A stretch of DNA of 64,000 nt from [Clostridium] citroniae WAL-17108 (GCF_000233455.1 NZ_JH376430.1:139312-203311), one strand, 5' to 3'; shown: positions 24,301-33,830, numbered from the stretch's first letter. Notes: generated by a model from the sequence alone, not told the origin. A program made the numbers and translations.

Positions 24301-25224
24301 ATGTGCGCATCAAGACAGATGCCTGAAGAAGCAGAATTAAATTTTATCCATTATCTGAAAAGGCGGGACGCCTCCCCTAATACCATTAAAAGCTGTCTGG
24401 CCTCATGCCGGCTCTACTACTCCCTGTTCGATGAACTGAATACGACCAATCTGATGCTGTATAAGGATTATCTGGTGCAGCACTATACGGCTGCCACGGT
24501 CAACAACCGGATCTATGGGATCAACAGGTACCTGGACTGCATTGGAATGGCTTTGGACAACAAAGGGCCGGATTCCGATGGCAGCAGGGCTGCTTCGGAC
24601 AACACTGGATTTCCCTCGGACTGCCATAGGGACAGCCGTGACGCCTTCCGTCTCCCTGTGGTGCAGACGCAGCAGGTTTCTTTTTTGGACCGCGTGATCT
24701 CCCAGGAAGATTATATGAGATTCAAAGATTCCCTGAAATCCGATGGCAACATGTACTGGTATTTTGTGGTCCGGTTCCTGGCCTGCACCGGAGCCAGGGT
24801 CAGTGAATTGATACAAATCAAGGCGGAACACCTGGAGATGGGGTATATGGACCTATGCTCAAAAGGCGGAAAGGTGCGCAGGATCTACTTTCCCGATGCC
24901 CTCTGCCAGGAAGCCCTGGACTGGGTCCATGAAAAAGGCGTTGTATCCGGCTTTCTCTTTACCAACTCCCACGGGGATCCCATCACCCCAAGAGGCATCA
25001 GCAGCCAGTTAAAGGTGCTGGCCCGCCGCTACGGCATACCTGAGGATACCGTGTATCCCCACGCCTTCCGGCACCGGTTTGCCAAAAATTTTCTTGCAAA
25101 TTTTAATGACATCTCATTGCTGGCAGATCTGATGGGACATGACAGCATTGAAACAACGCGCATTTACCTTAACAAATCCACGGATGAACAGAGAGAGCTG
25201 ATCGATAAGATCGTCACCTGGTAA
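24301..25224 (+). CDS. Tyrosine recombinase, type 2 of pair C
   Basis: 307 aa from the ATG at 24301, preferred to an in-frame GTG at 24292 because AAAGGT then lies about 10 bp upstream. The catalytic residues are intact (CTGARVSE, CSKGGKVRR, HAFRHRFA, GHDSIE, TTRIYL). The linker (about residues 85-125) is rich in Asp, Ser and Gly and unrelated in sequence to the linkers of pairs A and B. It ends IVTW. Confidence 0.9.
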   Translation: MCASRQMPEEAELNFIHYLKRRDASPNTIKSCLASCRLYYSLFDELNTTNLMLYKDYLVQHYTAATVNNRIYGINRYLDCIGMALDNKGPDSDGSRAASDNTGFPSDCHRDSRDAFRLPVVQTQQVSFLDRVISQEDYMRFKDSLKSDGNMYWYFVVRFLACTGARVSELIQIKAEHLEMGYMDLCSKGGKVRRIYFPDALCQEALDWVHEKGVVSGFLFTNSHGDPITPRGISSQLKVLARRYGIPEDTVYPHAFRHRFAKNFLANFNDISLLADLMGHDSIETTRIYLNKSTDEQRELIDKIVTW

Positions 25225-25251
25225 ACGCTCATGCACGGGGCGCCCTGCGCC

Positions 25252-25290
25252 AAAAAGGGATGCCGGACAGCTTACGCCGCCGGGCATCCC
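25252..25290 (-). terminator. Terminator of pgm
   Basis: GGGATGCC (25257-25264) and GGCATCCC (25283-25290), followed on the minus strand by TTTTT. It may also stop the convergent recombinase transcript. Confidence 0.75.
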
Positions 25291-25312
25291 CTATAACATT
25301 CATGATATTCAC

Positions 25313-27049
25313 TTACATCATCTGATCCACCATGGCCATCACGGCTGCTCCCAGGGCCTCTGCCTTTGCCTCCGCATCCTCCATGGAGCTTCCCTTGATC
25401 CCGTAGTAGAACTTGATCTTGGGCTCTGTTCCTGAAGGCCTTACGCAGATCCAGGCGCCGTCATTCAGGTCATAATACAGTACATTGGAGGACGGAAGTC
25501 CGGTGGGCTTCACTTCTCCGGTAGCCATGTCCTTGACGGTGTCTAACTTGTAATCCCTTGCTGAGATAACCTTGTAGCTTCCCACCGCTTCCGGCGTATT
25601 GGCCCGCAGTGTCTCCATAATGGACTGGATTTTGGCCAGTCCTTCAATGCCGGACAGGCCGATGGACTTCACCGCATCCTTATAGTAGCCGTACTTATCG
25701 TACATAGCCACCATGGCATCCCACAGGGTCATGCCTTTCTGCTTGTAGTAGGCTGCTGCCTCACACAGCGCTGCCGTGGCCGAGATCGCGTCCTTGTCCC
25801 TGGCATAGGTGCCGATGAGACAGCCATAGCTCTCTTCCATTCCAAAGAGATAGGTTCCCTGGCCTGTCTTCTCGTTCTTAAGCACCTGCTGTCCAATCCA
25901 CTTAAAGCCCGTGAGCACCTCAATGAGCCGGCATCCGTATTCCTTTGCAACCGCATCGATCAGGTTGGTGGAAACTATGGACTTGATCACCTGGCCATCG
26001 GCTGGTATCTTACCTGCCGCCTGCTTCTGGCTGAGCACATACTCGCATAGCAGGGAACCGGACATGTTGCCTGTGAGAGGAATATAATTGCCGGAACGGG
26101 CATCCTTTACATATACGCCCAGACGGTCGGCATCCGGATCTGTTGCCAGAACCAGGTCCGCATCCTTTTCCCTGGCCAGCTTAAGGCCCAGGGCAAATGC
26201 TTCCTCGGCTTCCGGGTTGGGATAACTTACAGTCGGGAAATCACCGTCCGGCAGTTCCTGCTCAGGCACCACATAGACATGGGTAAAGCCGATCTCCTCC
26301 ATCACTCTTCTGGCCGGGATATTACCGGTTCCGTGGAGAGGTGTATACACAATGGTGATCTGGTCCTGCATCTCGTCAATGGCCTTCTGGTTCACAACCT
26401 GGGCCTTTACCTGGGCAATATACTTGTCATCAATCTCCTTGCCGATCACCTGGTACTTGCCCGCTGCCGCTGCGGATGCCTCGTCCGTGGTCTTTACCGT
26501 GGACAGATCCTCAATGGCCAGCACCTCATCAGTAACGCCCTTGTCATGAGGCGGTGTAAACTGGGCGCCGTCCTCCCAATATACCTTATAGCCGTTGTAT
26601 TCAGGCGGGTTGTGGCTGGCTGTGATGTTGATGCCGGCAATACAGCCCAGCTCCCGGACTGCAAAGGACAGCTCCGGCGTGGGGCGCAGCGACTCAAACT
26701 TGTATGCCTTAATACCGTTGGCTGCCAGGGTCATGGCCGCCTCCATGGCAAACTCCGGTGACATGTGGCGGGAATCATAGGCAATGGCAACACCCTTGTC
26801 TGCGCCGCCCTGTTTGATAATATAGTTGGCAAGGCCCTGGGTTGCACGCCTTACCACATAAATATTCATACGGTTAATGCCTGCACCGATTACGCCGCGC
26901 AGTCCGGCTGTACCGAACTCCAGATCCATATAGAAACGCTCTTTAATCTCATTCTCATCGCCCTCAATGGCGCGGAGCTCTTCTTTTGTGGCCTCATCAA
27001 AATAGGGGTTTGATAACCATTCCTGGTATATCTTCATGTAATCTTTCAT
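25313..27049 (-). CDS. pgcA: Phosphoglucomutase/phosphomannomutase
   Basis: 578 aa, the usual length of the Firmicutes alpha-phosphoglucomutase. Motifs in order: FGTAGLRGVIGAGINRMN, the catalytic serine loop ITASHNPPEYNGYK (about residue 145), the metal loop DPDADRLGVYV (about 305), sugar loop GMEESYGCLIG and the phosphate-binding VRPSGTEPKIKFYYG near the C-terminus. It interconverts glucose 1- and 6-phosphate for wall polymers and glycogen. It has its own promoter and terminator. Confidence 0.95.
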   Translation of the reverse strand: MKDYMKIYQEWLSNPYFDEATKEELRAIEGDENEIKERFYMDLEFGTAGLRGVIGAGINRMNIYVVRRATQGLANYIIKQGGADKGVAIAYDSRHMSPEFAMEAAMTLAANGIKAYKFESLRPTPELSFAVRELGCIAGINITASHNPPEYNGYKVYWEDGAQFTPPHDKGVTDEVLAIEDLSTVKTTDEASAAAAGKYQVIGKEIDDKYIAQVKAQVVNQKAIDEMQDQITIVYTPLHGTGNIPARRVMEEIGFTHVYVVPEQELPDGDFPTVSYPNPEAEEAFALGLKLAREKDADLVLATDPDADRLGVYVKDARSGNYIPLTGNMSGSLLCEYVLSQKQAAGKIPADGQVIKSIVSTNLIDAVAKEYGCRLIEVLTGFKWIGQQVLKNEKTGQGTYLFGMEESYGCLIGTYARDKDAISATAALCEAAAYYKQKGMTLWDAMVAMYDKYGYYKDAVKSIGLSGIEGLAKIQSIMETLRANTPEAVGSYKVISARDYKLDTVKDMATGEVKPTGLPSSNVLYYDLNDGAWICVRPSGTEPKIKFYYGIKGSSMEDAEAKAEALGAAVMAMVDQMM

Positions 27050-27113
27050 AAATATACTCCCTCCTGAATGCAGTATTAGGCATAATCTGCCTGCATATTA
27101 TGCTTAAGATTAT

Positions 27114-27143
27114 ACTATATCAGGCAAAAAAAAGGAAGTACAA
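27114..27143 (-). promoter_or_regulatory. Promoter of pgm
   Basis: Minus-strand TTGTAC (27138-27143), an 18-bp spacer and TATAGT (27114-27119). Confidence 0.6.
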
Positions 27144-27164
27144 GCCTTGATTAATTTACACTAA

Positions 27165-28256
27165 TCACACCCCGCAGTCAGCCTGAAGGCGTTTCAGGAA
27201 GTGATTCCTCTGCTGCTGCTGTTCCTCCAGACCGTGGAGTTTATCAATGTTCCGGCCCGGTATCCATGCCTTATTGGCATTGTAATAAAAGTTCAGCTGT
27301 TTCCAGTATTTCTCAGGATACAGGAACAGATAATACAGGCAGGTCAATTCCTGACGGTCCATGGGCAGGATCCGCTCATAGGAGTCCAGCATGGATAATC
27401 CCAGGTCCACATTCCATCCGTGCTTCTCCATGACTTTACGCATGAACCGGTATAGGTCTGAGACCTGGATCCCCAGGTGCATACGGTTATACTCGATAAT
27501 AGCCGTATAGTTTGGCCCCATGAGCACATGATGCTGGTCCAGGTCACCGTGGCACAGGAATGCGGGTTTTTCCCCTGTGCGGTCCGAAGGTACGGCAGTC
27601 TGCACCGCCCCCTTTGGTCCCCTGGGGTTCTTTATCTCCGCTGCCTCCAGGGCATCATACTCGGAATCCACTGCATTCTCCGTCCACAAGCTTCTGATCC
27701 CCTGCACCGCCTCCAGGGCCTGCTCATAAAACATGTTGTAATTTCCAATAACGCAGAGCTCGAATTCGGATTTTTTCCGTTTGCCGCGGATATAATTGCG
27801 TGTCCGCTGCATTTCCCTGTTATGACGCTCCAGTTCTTCCTCCAGGGATTCGGACAGGATGGAGCCCATGCTCCACTCCTCCTTAAATTCCACGGTTCTC
27901 AGCTGACCGTGCAGCATGGCAAGGCGCGACAATGCCTGACGGATTTCAAAGCCGTCTTTTATGTTGCATTCCCTGTCCATAAACCAATCCTTTAGTATGT
28001 AGCGCGTTCCGTCTCCTGTCATTGTCAGAAGGCTTCCCTCTTTATTCCTTATGTACCGGTCAGCCCTAAGGCTTCCCCTGGTATCCAATATCCCCAGAAC
28101 CTCGTCCTCGAATTCCAGGCGTTTAACCGTTCCACGGTATTCTTTTAAAAGCCTGCAGCCGTTCCTGGTCTCACAGATCCATGAACCGCGGCCCTTTCTC
28201 ACTGATATTACATCCATCTCATACTGCTCTAAGGCTTCCACGTACTTCTCGTTCAT
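27165..28256 (-). CDS. CotS-family spore coat / aminoglycoside phosphotransferase-like kinase
   Basis: 363 aa with a kinase-like fold. The N-terminal Gly-poor lobe includes KGRGSWICETRNGCRLLKEYRG. The Brenner-type loop reads CHGDLDQHHVLM near residue 250, followed by IIEYNRMHLGIQVSDLYRF. In true phosphotransferases the loop is HGDxxxxN and the later motif starts with Asp; here His and Glu replace them, so activity is doubtful, as in several CotS/YutH proteins. ATG 28256 follows GGAGGGG. Probably a sporulation gene. Confidence 0.75.
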   Translation of the reverse strand: MNEKYVEALEQYEMDVISVRKGRGSWICETRNGCRLLKEYRGTVKRLEFEDEVLGILDTRGSLRADRYIRNKEGSLLTMTGDGTRYILKDWFMDRECNIKDGFEIRQALSRLAMLHGQLRTVEFKEEWSMGSILSESLEEELERHNREMQRTRNYIRGKRKKSEFELCVIGNYNMFYEQALEAVQGIRSLWTENAVDSEYDALEAAEIKNPRGPKGAVQTAVPSDRTGEKPAFLCHGDLDQHHVLMGPNYTAIIEYNRMHLGIQVSDLYRFMRKVMEKHGWNVDLGLSMLDSYERILPMDRQELTCLYYLFLYPEKYWKQLNFYYNANKAWIPGRNIDKLHGLEEQQQQRNHFLKRLQADCGV

Positions 28257-28372
28257 TTTCCAACCCCTCCACACTCTATCCCATCACATTTAGTCGAAAC
28301 GGGAAGCTGCCGTTTCAGCTACTTCTAGGGTATGTAAAGAATTGGATGTTTATGACAGATGAGGGCAAAGAA

Positions 28373-28398
28373 AACTGCCACGCAAAGCATGGCAGCCA
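28373..28398 (-). terminator. Terminator of the TRAP operon
   Basis: On the minus strand CTGCCATGC and GCGTGGCAG pair around TTT and are followed by TTTTCTTT. Confidence 0.75.
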
Positions 28399-28428
28399 CC
28401 TTATAAAACCATTGAATTTGCCCATTGG

Positions 28429-29718
28429 TCACATGGACGGCCCATATACCAGATTCGGAAGAAAGAGGATCAGGTCAGGCAGGAAAATGCAGATCAAAAG
28501 GGTTCCAAAAATCGCCACAAATAAGGGCCAGGAGTACTTTGTGGTCTCCTCCACCGGACAGTCCATAATAGAGGAACAGGTATACAGAGCCACGCCCACG
28601 GGAGGCGTGGAACAGCCCATGGTTACCGTGGTCATCATGATGATTCCAAACTGTACCGGATCAATGCCGTACTGTCTGATGACCGGCAGAAGGATGGGGG
28701 TGACGATCAGGGTAATGACCGTTGTCTCCATAAACATGCCGCACACAATCAGCATAACAATGATCAGAAACAGCATGACGGTTGGGTTGCTGGTCATGCC
28801 TACCAGGAAGGAGGCAACATCCTTTGGCAGCTGGTCATACACCACCCCGTAGCTGAAGATCCCGGAAAATGCCAGGACCATGGTAATAACAGAAATATCT
28901 TTTACGCTGTCGATCAGGCATTCCTTAAATTTCTCCCAGGTCAGCTCCCTGTACACAAATACCCCCACCACCAGGGCATAAAATACGGCAAATGCCCCTG
29001 ATTCCGATGGCGTCATCACTCCGCCCCTGATTAAGACAATCAGGATGACCGGGAAGAGCAGTGCCCAGATACTTTCAATGCAGGCTTTCCCAATCTCCCT
29101 GAGGGAGGAGGGCTTTTCATGGTCCGGCTTATAGCCGAAATGGCGGGCTGACCAGGATGTGGCTATCATCATAAAAATACACATGATAAAGCCCGGTACA
29201 AAGCCTGCGATAAACAGACGCCCAATGGATACCTCCCCCACTGTGCCGTAGAGGATCAGGCCCATGGACGGGGGGATGGTGGCCACGATCAGGCCGGACA
29301 GGCAGTTGATGGCCGCGGACCAGCCCGGGGCATACCCGCGCTTTGTCATCTCCGGCCCCAGGATACGGCACTCCATGGCCGCATCCGCCACAGCCGATCC
29401 CGACACGCCGCCCATGAGGGTGGACAGGACCACGGATACCTGGCCGATGGAGCCATACATGTGTCCTGTCAGAACATTGGCCAGCTTCACCAGCCTGGAG
29501 GTAATGCCCGTGTTGTTCATCAGGTTTCCGGCAAATATGAACAGTGGGATCGCCAGCATGGTAAAGGACTGGGTGGTGGACAGAGATTTCTGGACCAGGA
29601 TGGTCCACGGTATCTCCGGCCTCATGAGGAAAAATATAAATCCTGATATTCCAATTGCAAATGCAACCGGCATGCCTAAAAACAAAAAAATCATAAATAT
29701 CCCAATTGCGTTTAACAT
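28429..29718 (-). CDS. dctM: TRAP transporter large permease (DctM)
   Basis: 429 aa, about 12 membrane helices. It has typical DctM features: N-terminal IGIFMIFLFLGMPVAFAIGIS, SGSAVADAAMECRILGPEM and GMFMETTVITLIVTPILLPV. The start codon overlaps the dctQ stop by one base (TAATG), so translation is coupled. It is the main transport subunit of a sodium-driven organic acid importer. It is the last gene of the operon that begins at 35012. Confidence 0.95.
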   Translation of the reverse strand: MLNAIGIFMIFLFLGMPVAFAIGISGFIFFLMRPEIPWTILVQKSLSTTQSFTMLAIPLFIFAGNLMNNTGITSRLVKLANVLTGHMYGSIGQVSVVLSTLMGGVSGSAVADAAMECRILGPEMTKRGYAPGWSAAINCLSGLIVATIPPSMGLILYGTVGEVSIGRLFIAGFVPGFIMCIFMMIATSWSARHFGYKPDHEKPSSLREIGKACIESIWALLFPVILIVLIRGGVMTPSESGAFAVFYALVVGVFVYRELTWEKFKECLIDSVKDISVITMVLAFSGIFSYGVVYDQLPKDVASFLVGMTSNPTVMLFLIIVMLIVCGMFMETTVITLIVTPILLPVIRQYGIDPVQFGIIMMTTVTMGCSTPPVGVALYTCSSIMDCPVEETTKYSWPLFVAIFGTLLICIFLPDLILFLPNLVYGPSM

Positions 29719-30209
29719 TATGCCCTCCGCCCCCAATCCTTTGCAGGTTTTCTGATATCCCTTACAAGCATGCCCGCCGCCGTGGTAAACAGAAGGAGCG
29801 CTCCCACAGGAACAGCCAGGGTGCACCATGCATAGCTGAGCTTTAATGTATTGAACATACGGCTCCAGCTCTGGGACACAAGCAGGAATCCATACACGAT
29901 CAAAATAAACAGGAACAGCAACATCATCATATCAAATACGATCCCAAAGAGCTTCTGCACCACCTTTGGCAGCTGATTGGTCAACATATCAATATTAATG
30001 AGCCGTCCGGATTTGGCCACCACGTCCGCGCCCAGAAAGGTCAGCCATGCAAAGGCCAGCAGCGCAATGTCCTGGGCCCAGTTAATAGGCACGCCTATGG
30101 TTCTGGCCACGGCTGAGCCAAACACCAGGACCGAGATCAGGCAAAGGAGGCCGGCGGCCAGGATCTCTTCGACTTTGAGGGTAATATCCGATATTCTTTT
30201 CATTGCCAT
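29718..30209 (-). CDS. dctQ: TRAP transporter small permease (DctQ)
   Basis: 163 aa with four membrane helices. Features include INWAQDIALLAFAWLTFLGADVVAKSGRLINIDM, typical of the family. A GAAAGG site precedes the ATG. It is 19 bp downstream of dctP. Confidence 0.93.
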   Translation of the reverse strand: MAMKRISDITLKVEEILAAGLLCLISVLVFGSAVARTIGVPINWAQDIALLAFAWLTFLGADVVAKSGRLINIDMLTNQLPKVVQKLFGIVFDMMMLLFLFILIVYGFLLVSQSWSRMFNTLKLSYAWCTLAVPVGALLLFTTAAGMLVRDIRKPAKDWGRRA

Positions 30210-30228
30210 CCAAACCTTTCTGCAATCT

Positions 30229-31329
30229 TTAGTTGGTCTTTCCTATCTCTTTGTAAAGCTGCTCACGAAGTTCCGTATAACCCAATTTCTCATAGGCCGG
30301 CTCCACCGCTGTCTTAAATGCCTCCACGTCCGGCTCCACAATGGTCAGTCCGGCTTCCACCATCTTTTTCTCACAGTTCTCCGCTTCTGTCAAAACATCT
30401 GCTGCACTCTCCGCTCCCACTTCCCTTGCAGTGTCCACCAGGATCTTCTGCAGGTCTTCAGGCAGGCTCTTAAACCAGGATTCGCCGCACACCAGGGCCT
30501 GAAGAAGCTGGAAGTGGCCTGTCTTGGTCTGGTACTTGCAAACCTCATAAATTCTGGACGGATAGGTGGATGTATTTTGCGCCTCACAGGCGTCCAGTGC
30601 CTTAGACTGAATGCCGTTGTACACCTCGCCCCACGCCATGGCAATGGGTGTTCCTCCCATGGCTTCAATGGACTCCGTACACACCTCTGCACCAATGGTC
30701 CTTACACGCAGCCCCTTTAAGTCCTCAGGCGTCTTAACTTCCTTATTGGTCATGAAATGCCTGGGCCCGTCATAAAAGTCAAATGCCAGCACCCGGATTC
30801 CGTGTTTGTCTGCAAGTTCATTCTCCCAGCCCTTAAACGTGTCTGTCTCCGTAATCTTACGGCATTCCTCATAATTATCCGCAAAATATCCCATCATCAG
30901 GATGCCCATGTCTTTTACATAGGTACCCATCCTGGCCGCATCCGTGTTCACGGCGATCCCTGCCCCCTGGATGGCCTGCTCGATCACGTCCTCGTCATTG
31001 CCCAGCTGACTGGAGGGGAATACCTCGATTTCCAGGCGTCCGTTGGAATTTTCCTTTACCCGGTCCGCAAGCTTCATATATGCCTGGGTGATCAGGGACT
31101 GGTCGGTCTGGGAAGTGGAGATCTTCAGCGTATAAACCTTGTCGTCAGCGGCAGGCGCAGGTATCTCTGCCTTGCTGTCGCCGGACTGTGCTTCCTCCGC
31201 CTTAGCCGCCTCTGTCTTGGCCGCTTCAGTGGCCGGCGCCTGTGTCACTCCCATACCAGGCATGGAGCCGCATGCTGTGAGCGCTGCCATGGATGCTGCC
31301 ATTGCTAATGCTAATACGTGTTTCTTCAT
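30229..31329 (-). CDS. dctP: TRAP transporter solute-binding lipoprotein (DctP)
   Basis: 366 aa. A lipoprotein signal peptide with lipobox LTAC (Cys20) is followed by an Ala/Glu-rich linker and the DctP fold: FPSSQLGNDEDVIEQAIQGAG, LKGLRVRTIGAEVCTESIEAMGGTPI with the substrate-carboxylate arginine, and GVYNGIQ-like EVYNGIQSKALDACEAQ. It captures an organic acid outside the membrane. The ligand is not predictable from sequence; the CoA-transferase genes upstream point to a carboxylate. Confidence 0.93.
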   Translation of the reverse strand: MKKHVLALAMAASMAALTACGSMPGMGVTQAPATEAAKTEAAKAEEAQSGDSKAEIPAPAADDKVYTLKISTSQTDQSLITQAYMKLADRVKENSNGRLEIEVFPSSQLGNDEDVIEQAIQGAGIAVNTDAARMGTYVKDMGILMMGYFADNYEECRKITETDTFKGWENELADKHGIRVLAFDFYDGPRHFMTNKEVKTPEDLKGLRVRTIGAEVCTESIEAMGGTPIAMAWGEVYNGIQSKALDACEAQNTSTYPSRIYEVCKYQTKTGHFQLLQALVCGESWFKSLPEDLQKILVDTAREVGAESAADVLTEAENCEKKMVEAGLTIVEPDVEAFKTAVEPAYEKLGYTELREQLYKEIGKTN

Positions 31330-31369
31330 AATTTCCTTCTCCTTTGTTGGATTTATTTCAGAAAGGCTC

Positions 31370-33028
31370 TTAGCCGTTCTTTCGTATGGTTACAGGTTTG
31401 TTAAATCTCTCGTCCTTAAAGGGATGATCCGCACGGTGATGGGATCCCCGGCTTTCTCTTCTCTCCAGGGCGCACCGGGCCATGATCCGCACGGTTGTGA
31501 GCATGTGGTAAAGATCGATATTTTCCGGGTATATCTCCTGGCAGGTATCTGCATGCACCATCTCCCCCTCCAGTTCCCCGGCCACATTTAACACCTGGGT
31601 AAGCCCATCTTCGGTCCGGGCCACCAGAAGATTGTCCTGGGCAGCCTTTCTCAGCCGGTTTAACATCCCCATGCAGTCAAGTTTCCGGTGCAGCAGCGCC
31701 TTCATCTCCTCCATGTGGGGATCTCTGAGATGTTCCACATGTTCCGCATGCTGGGTCCTCAGCGCATACTCAGCCGCGCTGGTGCCTGCAATCTCCCCAA
31801 ACACCTGGCAGGTCACCATCATATTGCCCCCCAGGCGGTCCGCTCCATGGGGTCCGCCCGCACACTCGCCCGCTGCGTAAAGTCCCTGTATGGAGGACAT
31901 GCCCTTTGTATTGATCCGCACCCCGCCGTTGATGGCGTGTGCATAACAGGCCACTTCCACCTGGTCCAGCAGCAGATCCACCCCCCGGGATCTTAAATAA
32001 TCCCTTGCAATGGGCCACATGTGGTGGATCCCGCAGTCGTCCTTCAGGCTGTTCACGTATTCATCCGTAATGTGGGAAAAGTCAGCCCTGATCCCTCCCC
32101 GCTGTGTGCCGCGCCCATTCTTGACCGCGGTTTGGACAGCCACTTCCAGGTATTTTGAATCGTCACTGCTGGAAAACGGGAAATGCTTCCTGTGCTCATG
32201 CATCACCTGGTCCGGCGTAAGATTCTGAGGAAGGACCTCCTCAAAGATATCCTTTCCTTCCCGGTCGGACAGCCTTGGTTTTGTCTCCCATATGTATCCG
32301 TTGAAAATGTTCACAACGGGCCAGGAAAAACCCATTCCAATCTGCATAAACTCCATGTTCACCAGGTCTGCCCCCGCGTGGTATGCCATGGAATAACCGC
32401 CACCGGTCACATCGCTTGGATTCATATTGCGCTCAAACGCCTGACCGCATCCTCCTGAAGCCAGAATGACGGCTTTGGAGTTAATGTATACCATCTCCCG
32501 GCCCGCCAGGCCGCAGGCCCCCACGCAGCAGCCATCCCTGACATACAGACCCATGATAGTGACATCATCCATCACCGTTATATTGGGCCGCGCATGGATC
32601 TGGTCCTTCATGGCTCTTACCACGGGTTCACCGTGGCCTTTGATCACATGGGTCCTGGGGTAATGGGAAAAACAGCTGCGGAACACATAATACCCCTCAT
32701 TCTCATGCTCAAACTTCACTCCCCACTCTTCCAGCTGCCTTATGGTTTCCGGAGCCCTGGATGCAACAACGGCCGCCAGCTCTTCGTCCGCCATTCCCTG
32801 TCCAGCCTCGATGATATCGTTGTAATGCATCTGCACATCCATGGGAATGGAGACATCCCCTGCATTATATCCCGCCATCTCCGCCACCGGATAACTGGTG
32901 GCCCCGGACTCCCCCAAGGGCTTTTTGCTTGCCAGAAGAACCGAGGTTCCGCAGTCCGCGGCCGCTATGGCCGCCCTGCAGCCGGCGCCTCCGGCGCCGA
33001 TCACTAAAATGTCGATTGTTATATTCAT
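31370..33028 (-). CDS. FAD-dependent oxidoreductase, fumarate reductase/succinate dehydrogenase flavoprotein family
   Basis: 552 aa. It begins with the FAD-binding motif (ILVIGAGGAGCRAAIAAADCG) and has the flavoprotein features HAINGGVRINTKG and LYAAGECAGGPHGADRLGGNMM. A C-terminal helical domain with RRESRGSHHRADHPF provides catalytic Arg/His residues. The FMN domain of urocanate-reductase-type enzymes is missing and no iron-sulfur subunit gene is adjacent. The start at 33028 has AGGAG at about 7 bp; an in-frame GTG lies 6 bp upstream. It probably reduces, or oxidises, a C=C bond in the imported acid or its product. Confidence 0.85.
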   Translation of the reverse strand: MNITIDILVIGAGGAGCRAAIAAADCGTSVLLASKKPLGESGATSYPVAEMAGYNAGDVSIPMDVQMHYNDIIEAGQGMADEELAAVVASRAPETIRQLEEWGVKFEHENEGYYVFRSCFSHYPRTHVIKGHGEPVVRAMKDQIHARPNITVMDDVTIMGLYVRDGCCVGACGLAGREMVYINSKAVILASGGCGQAFERNMNPSDVTGGGYSMAYHAGADLVNMEFMQIGMGFSWPVVNIFNGYIWETKPRLSDREGKDIFEEVLPQNLTPDQVMHEHRKHFPFSSSDDSKYLEVAVQTAVKNGRGTQRGGIRADFSHITDEYVNSLKDDCGIHHMWPIARDYLRSRGVDLLLDQVEVACYAHAINGGVRINTKGMSSIQGLYAAGECAGGPHGADRLGGNMMVTCQVFGEIAGTSAAEYALRTQHAEHVEHLRDPHMEEMKALLHRKLDCMGMLNRLRKAAQDNLLVARTEDGLTQVLNVAGELEGEMVHADTCQEIYPENIDLYHMLTTVRIMARCALERRESRGSHHRADHPFKDERFNKPVTIRKNG

Positions 33029-33042
33029 TTCCACTCTCCTGG

Positions 33043-33825
33043 TTATTTGCTGAACCGGGGCTGGCGCTTATGGATAAATGCATCCACCCCTTCTGCACAG
33101 TCAGGCGTCTTAAAAACCGTTCTGCTGAATTCCAGATTAGGGTAAAAATTCTCTTCCGTGGTCTTTTGCCACAGCTGTCTTACCCCTTTCTTTATAAGTT
33201 TGATCGCCTCAAAGGGTTTGTCCGCAATGATCCCTGCCATCTCCATGGCAGCCGCCTCCGTCTGCCCCCGGGGCACGACCCTGTTTACCAGGCCGCACTG
33301 AAGCGCCTCCCCGGCATCCAGGATAGTTCCCGTGTAAAGCATCTCATAGGCCTTTGCGATCCCCACATATCTGGCAAGCCGGAACAGCCCGCCGCTCCCC
33401 GGAAACACTCCCAGATTGATCTCCGGGAGCCCGATCCTGCCTTCCTGGCTCATGATGCGGATATCCGCGGCCATGGCGATCTCGCATCCCCCGCCCAGGG
33501 TATTGCCTTCCATGGCCGCAATAACCGGCTTGTCCAAAAGCTCAATGGCGTCAATTGCCAGGTTTTCGTTCATCAGCTTTTTCCCGATCACATCATCCCA
33601 CACCTGTGGAAACTCCTTGATATCCGCTCCCACACAGAATGCCTTTTCCCCTGCCCCGCGAAGCACCACCACCCGGACCGCATCGTCCTCCTCCAGGCAG
33701 TGAAGGGTATCCCTCATCTGCGCGCTCAGCTTAAGGGTGAGTATGTTGAGCGGCGGGTGGTTGATCGTCACCAGCGCCACATAATCCTGTACCTCTACCT
33801 TCAGCAGATCATTTATATATTCCAT
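33043..33825 (-). CDS. Enoyl-CoA hydratase/isomerase family protein
   Basis: 260 aa crotonase. The CoA oxyanion loops KAFCVGADIKEF (near residue 65) and LGGGCEIAMAADIRIMS (near residue 105) are present, as is the active-site segment LPEINLGVFPGSGG. One catalytic Glu is in the GLPEINLG stretch. Starts at 33834 (GTG, overlapping the upstream stop as GTGA) and 33825 (ATG) are both possible; the ATG leaves room for GGAGG. It would hydrate or isomerise the enoyl-CoA made by the CoA-transferase. Confidence 0.9.
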   Translation of the reverse strand: MEYINDLLKVEVQDYVALVTINHPPLNILTLKLSAQMRDTLHCLEEDDAVRVVVLRGAGEKAFCVGADIKEFPQVWDDVIGKKLMNENLAIDAIELLDKPVIAAMEGNTLGGGCEIAMAADIRIMSQEGRIGLPEINLGVFPGSGGLFRLARYVGIAKAYEMLYTGTILDAGEALQCGLVNRVVPRGQTEAAAMEMAGIIADKPFEAIKLIKKGVRQLWQKTTEENFYPNLEFSRTVFKTPDCAEGVDAFIHKRQPRFSK

Positions 33826-33830
33826 CCCTG

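Noticed and set aside
4201..25224. Reading the recombinase genes as prophage or integrative element integrases
   Set aside because: No phage structural, conjugation, excisionase or tRNA attachment features are nearby, and the paired type 1/type 2 layout differs from single integrases.
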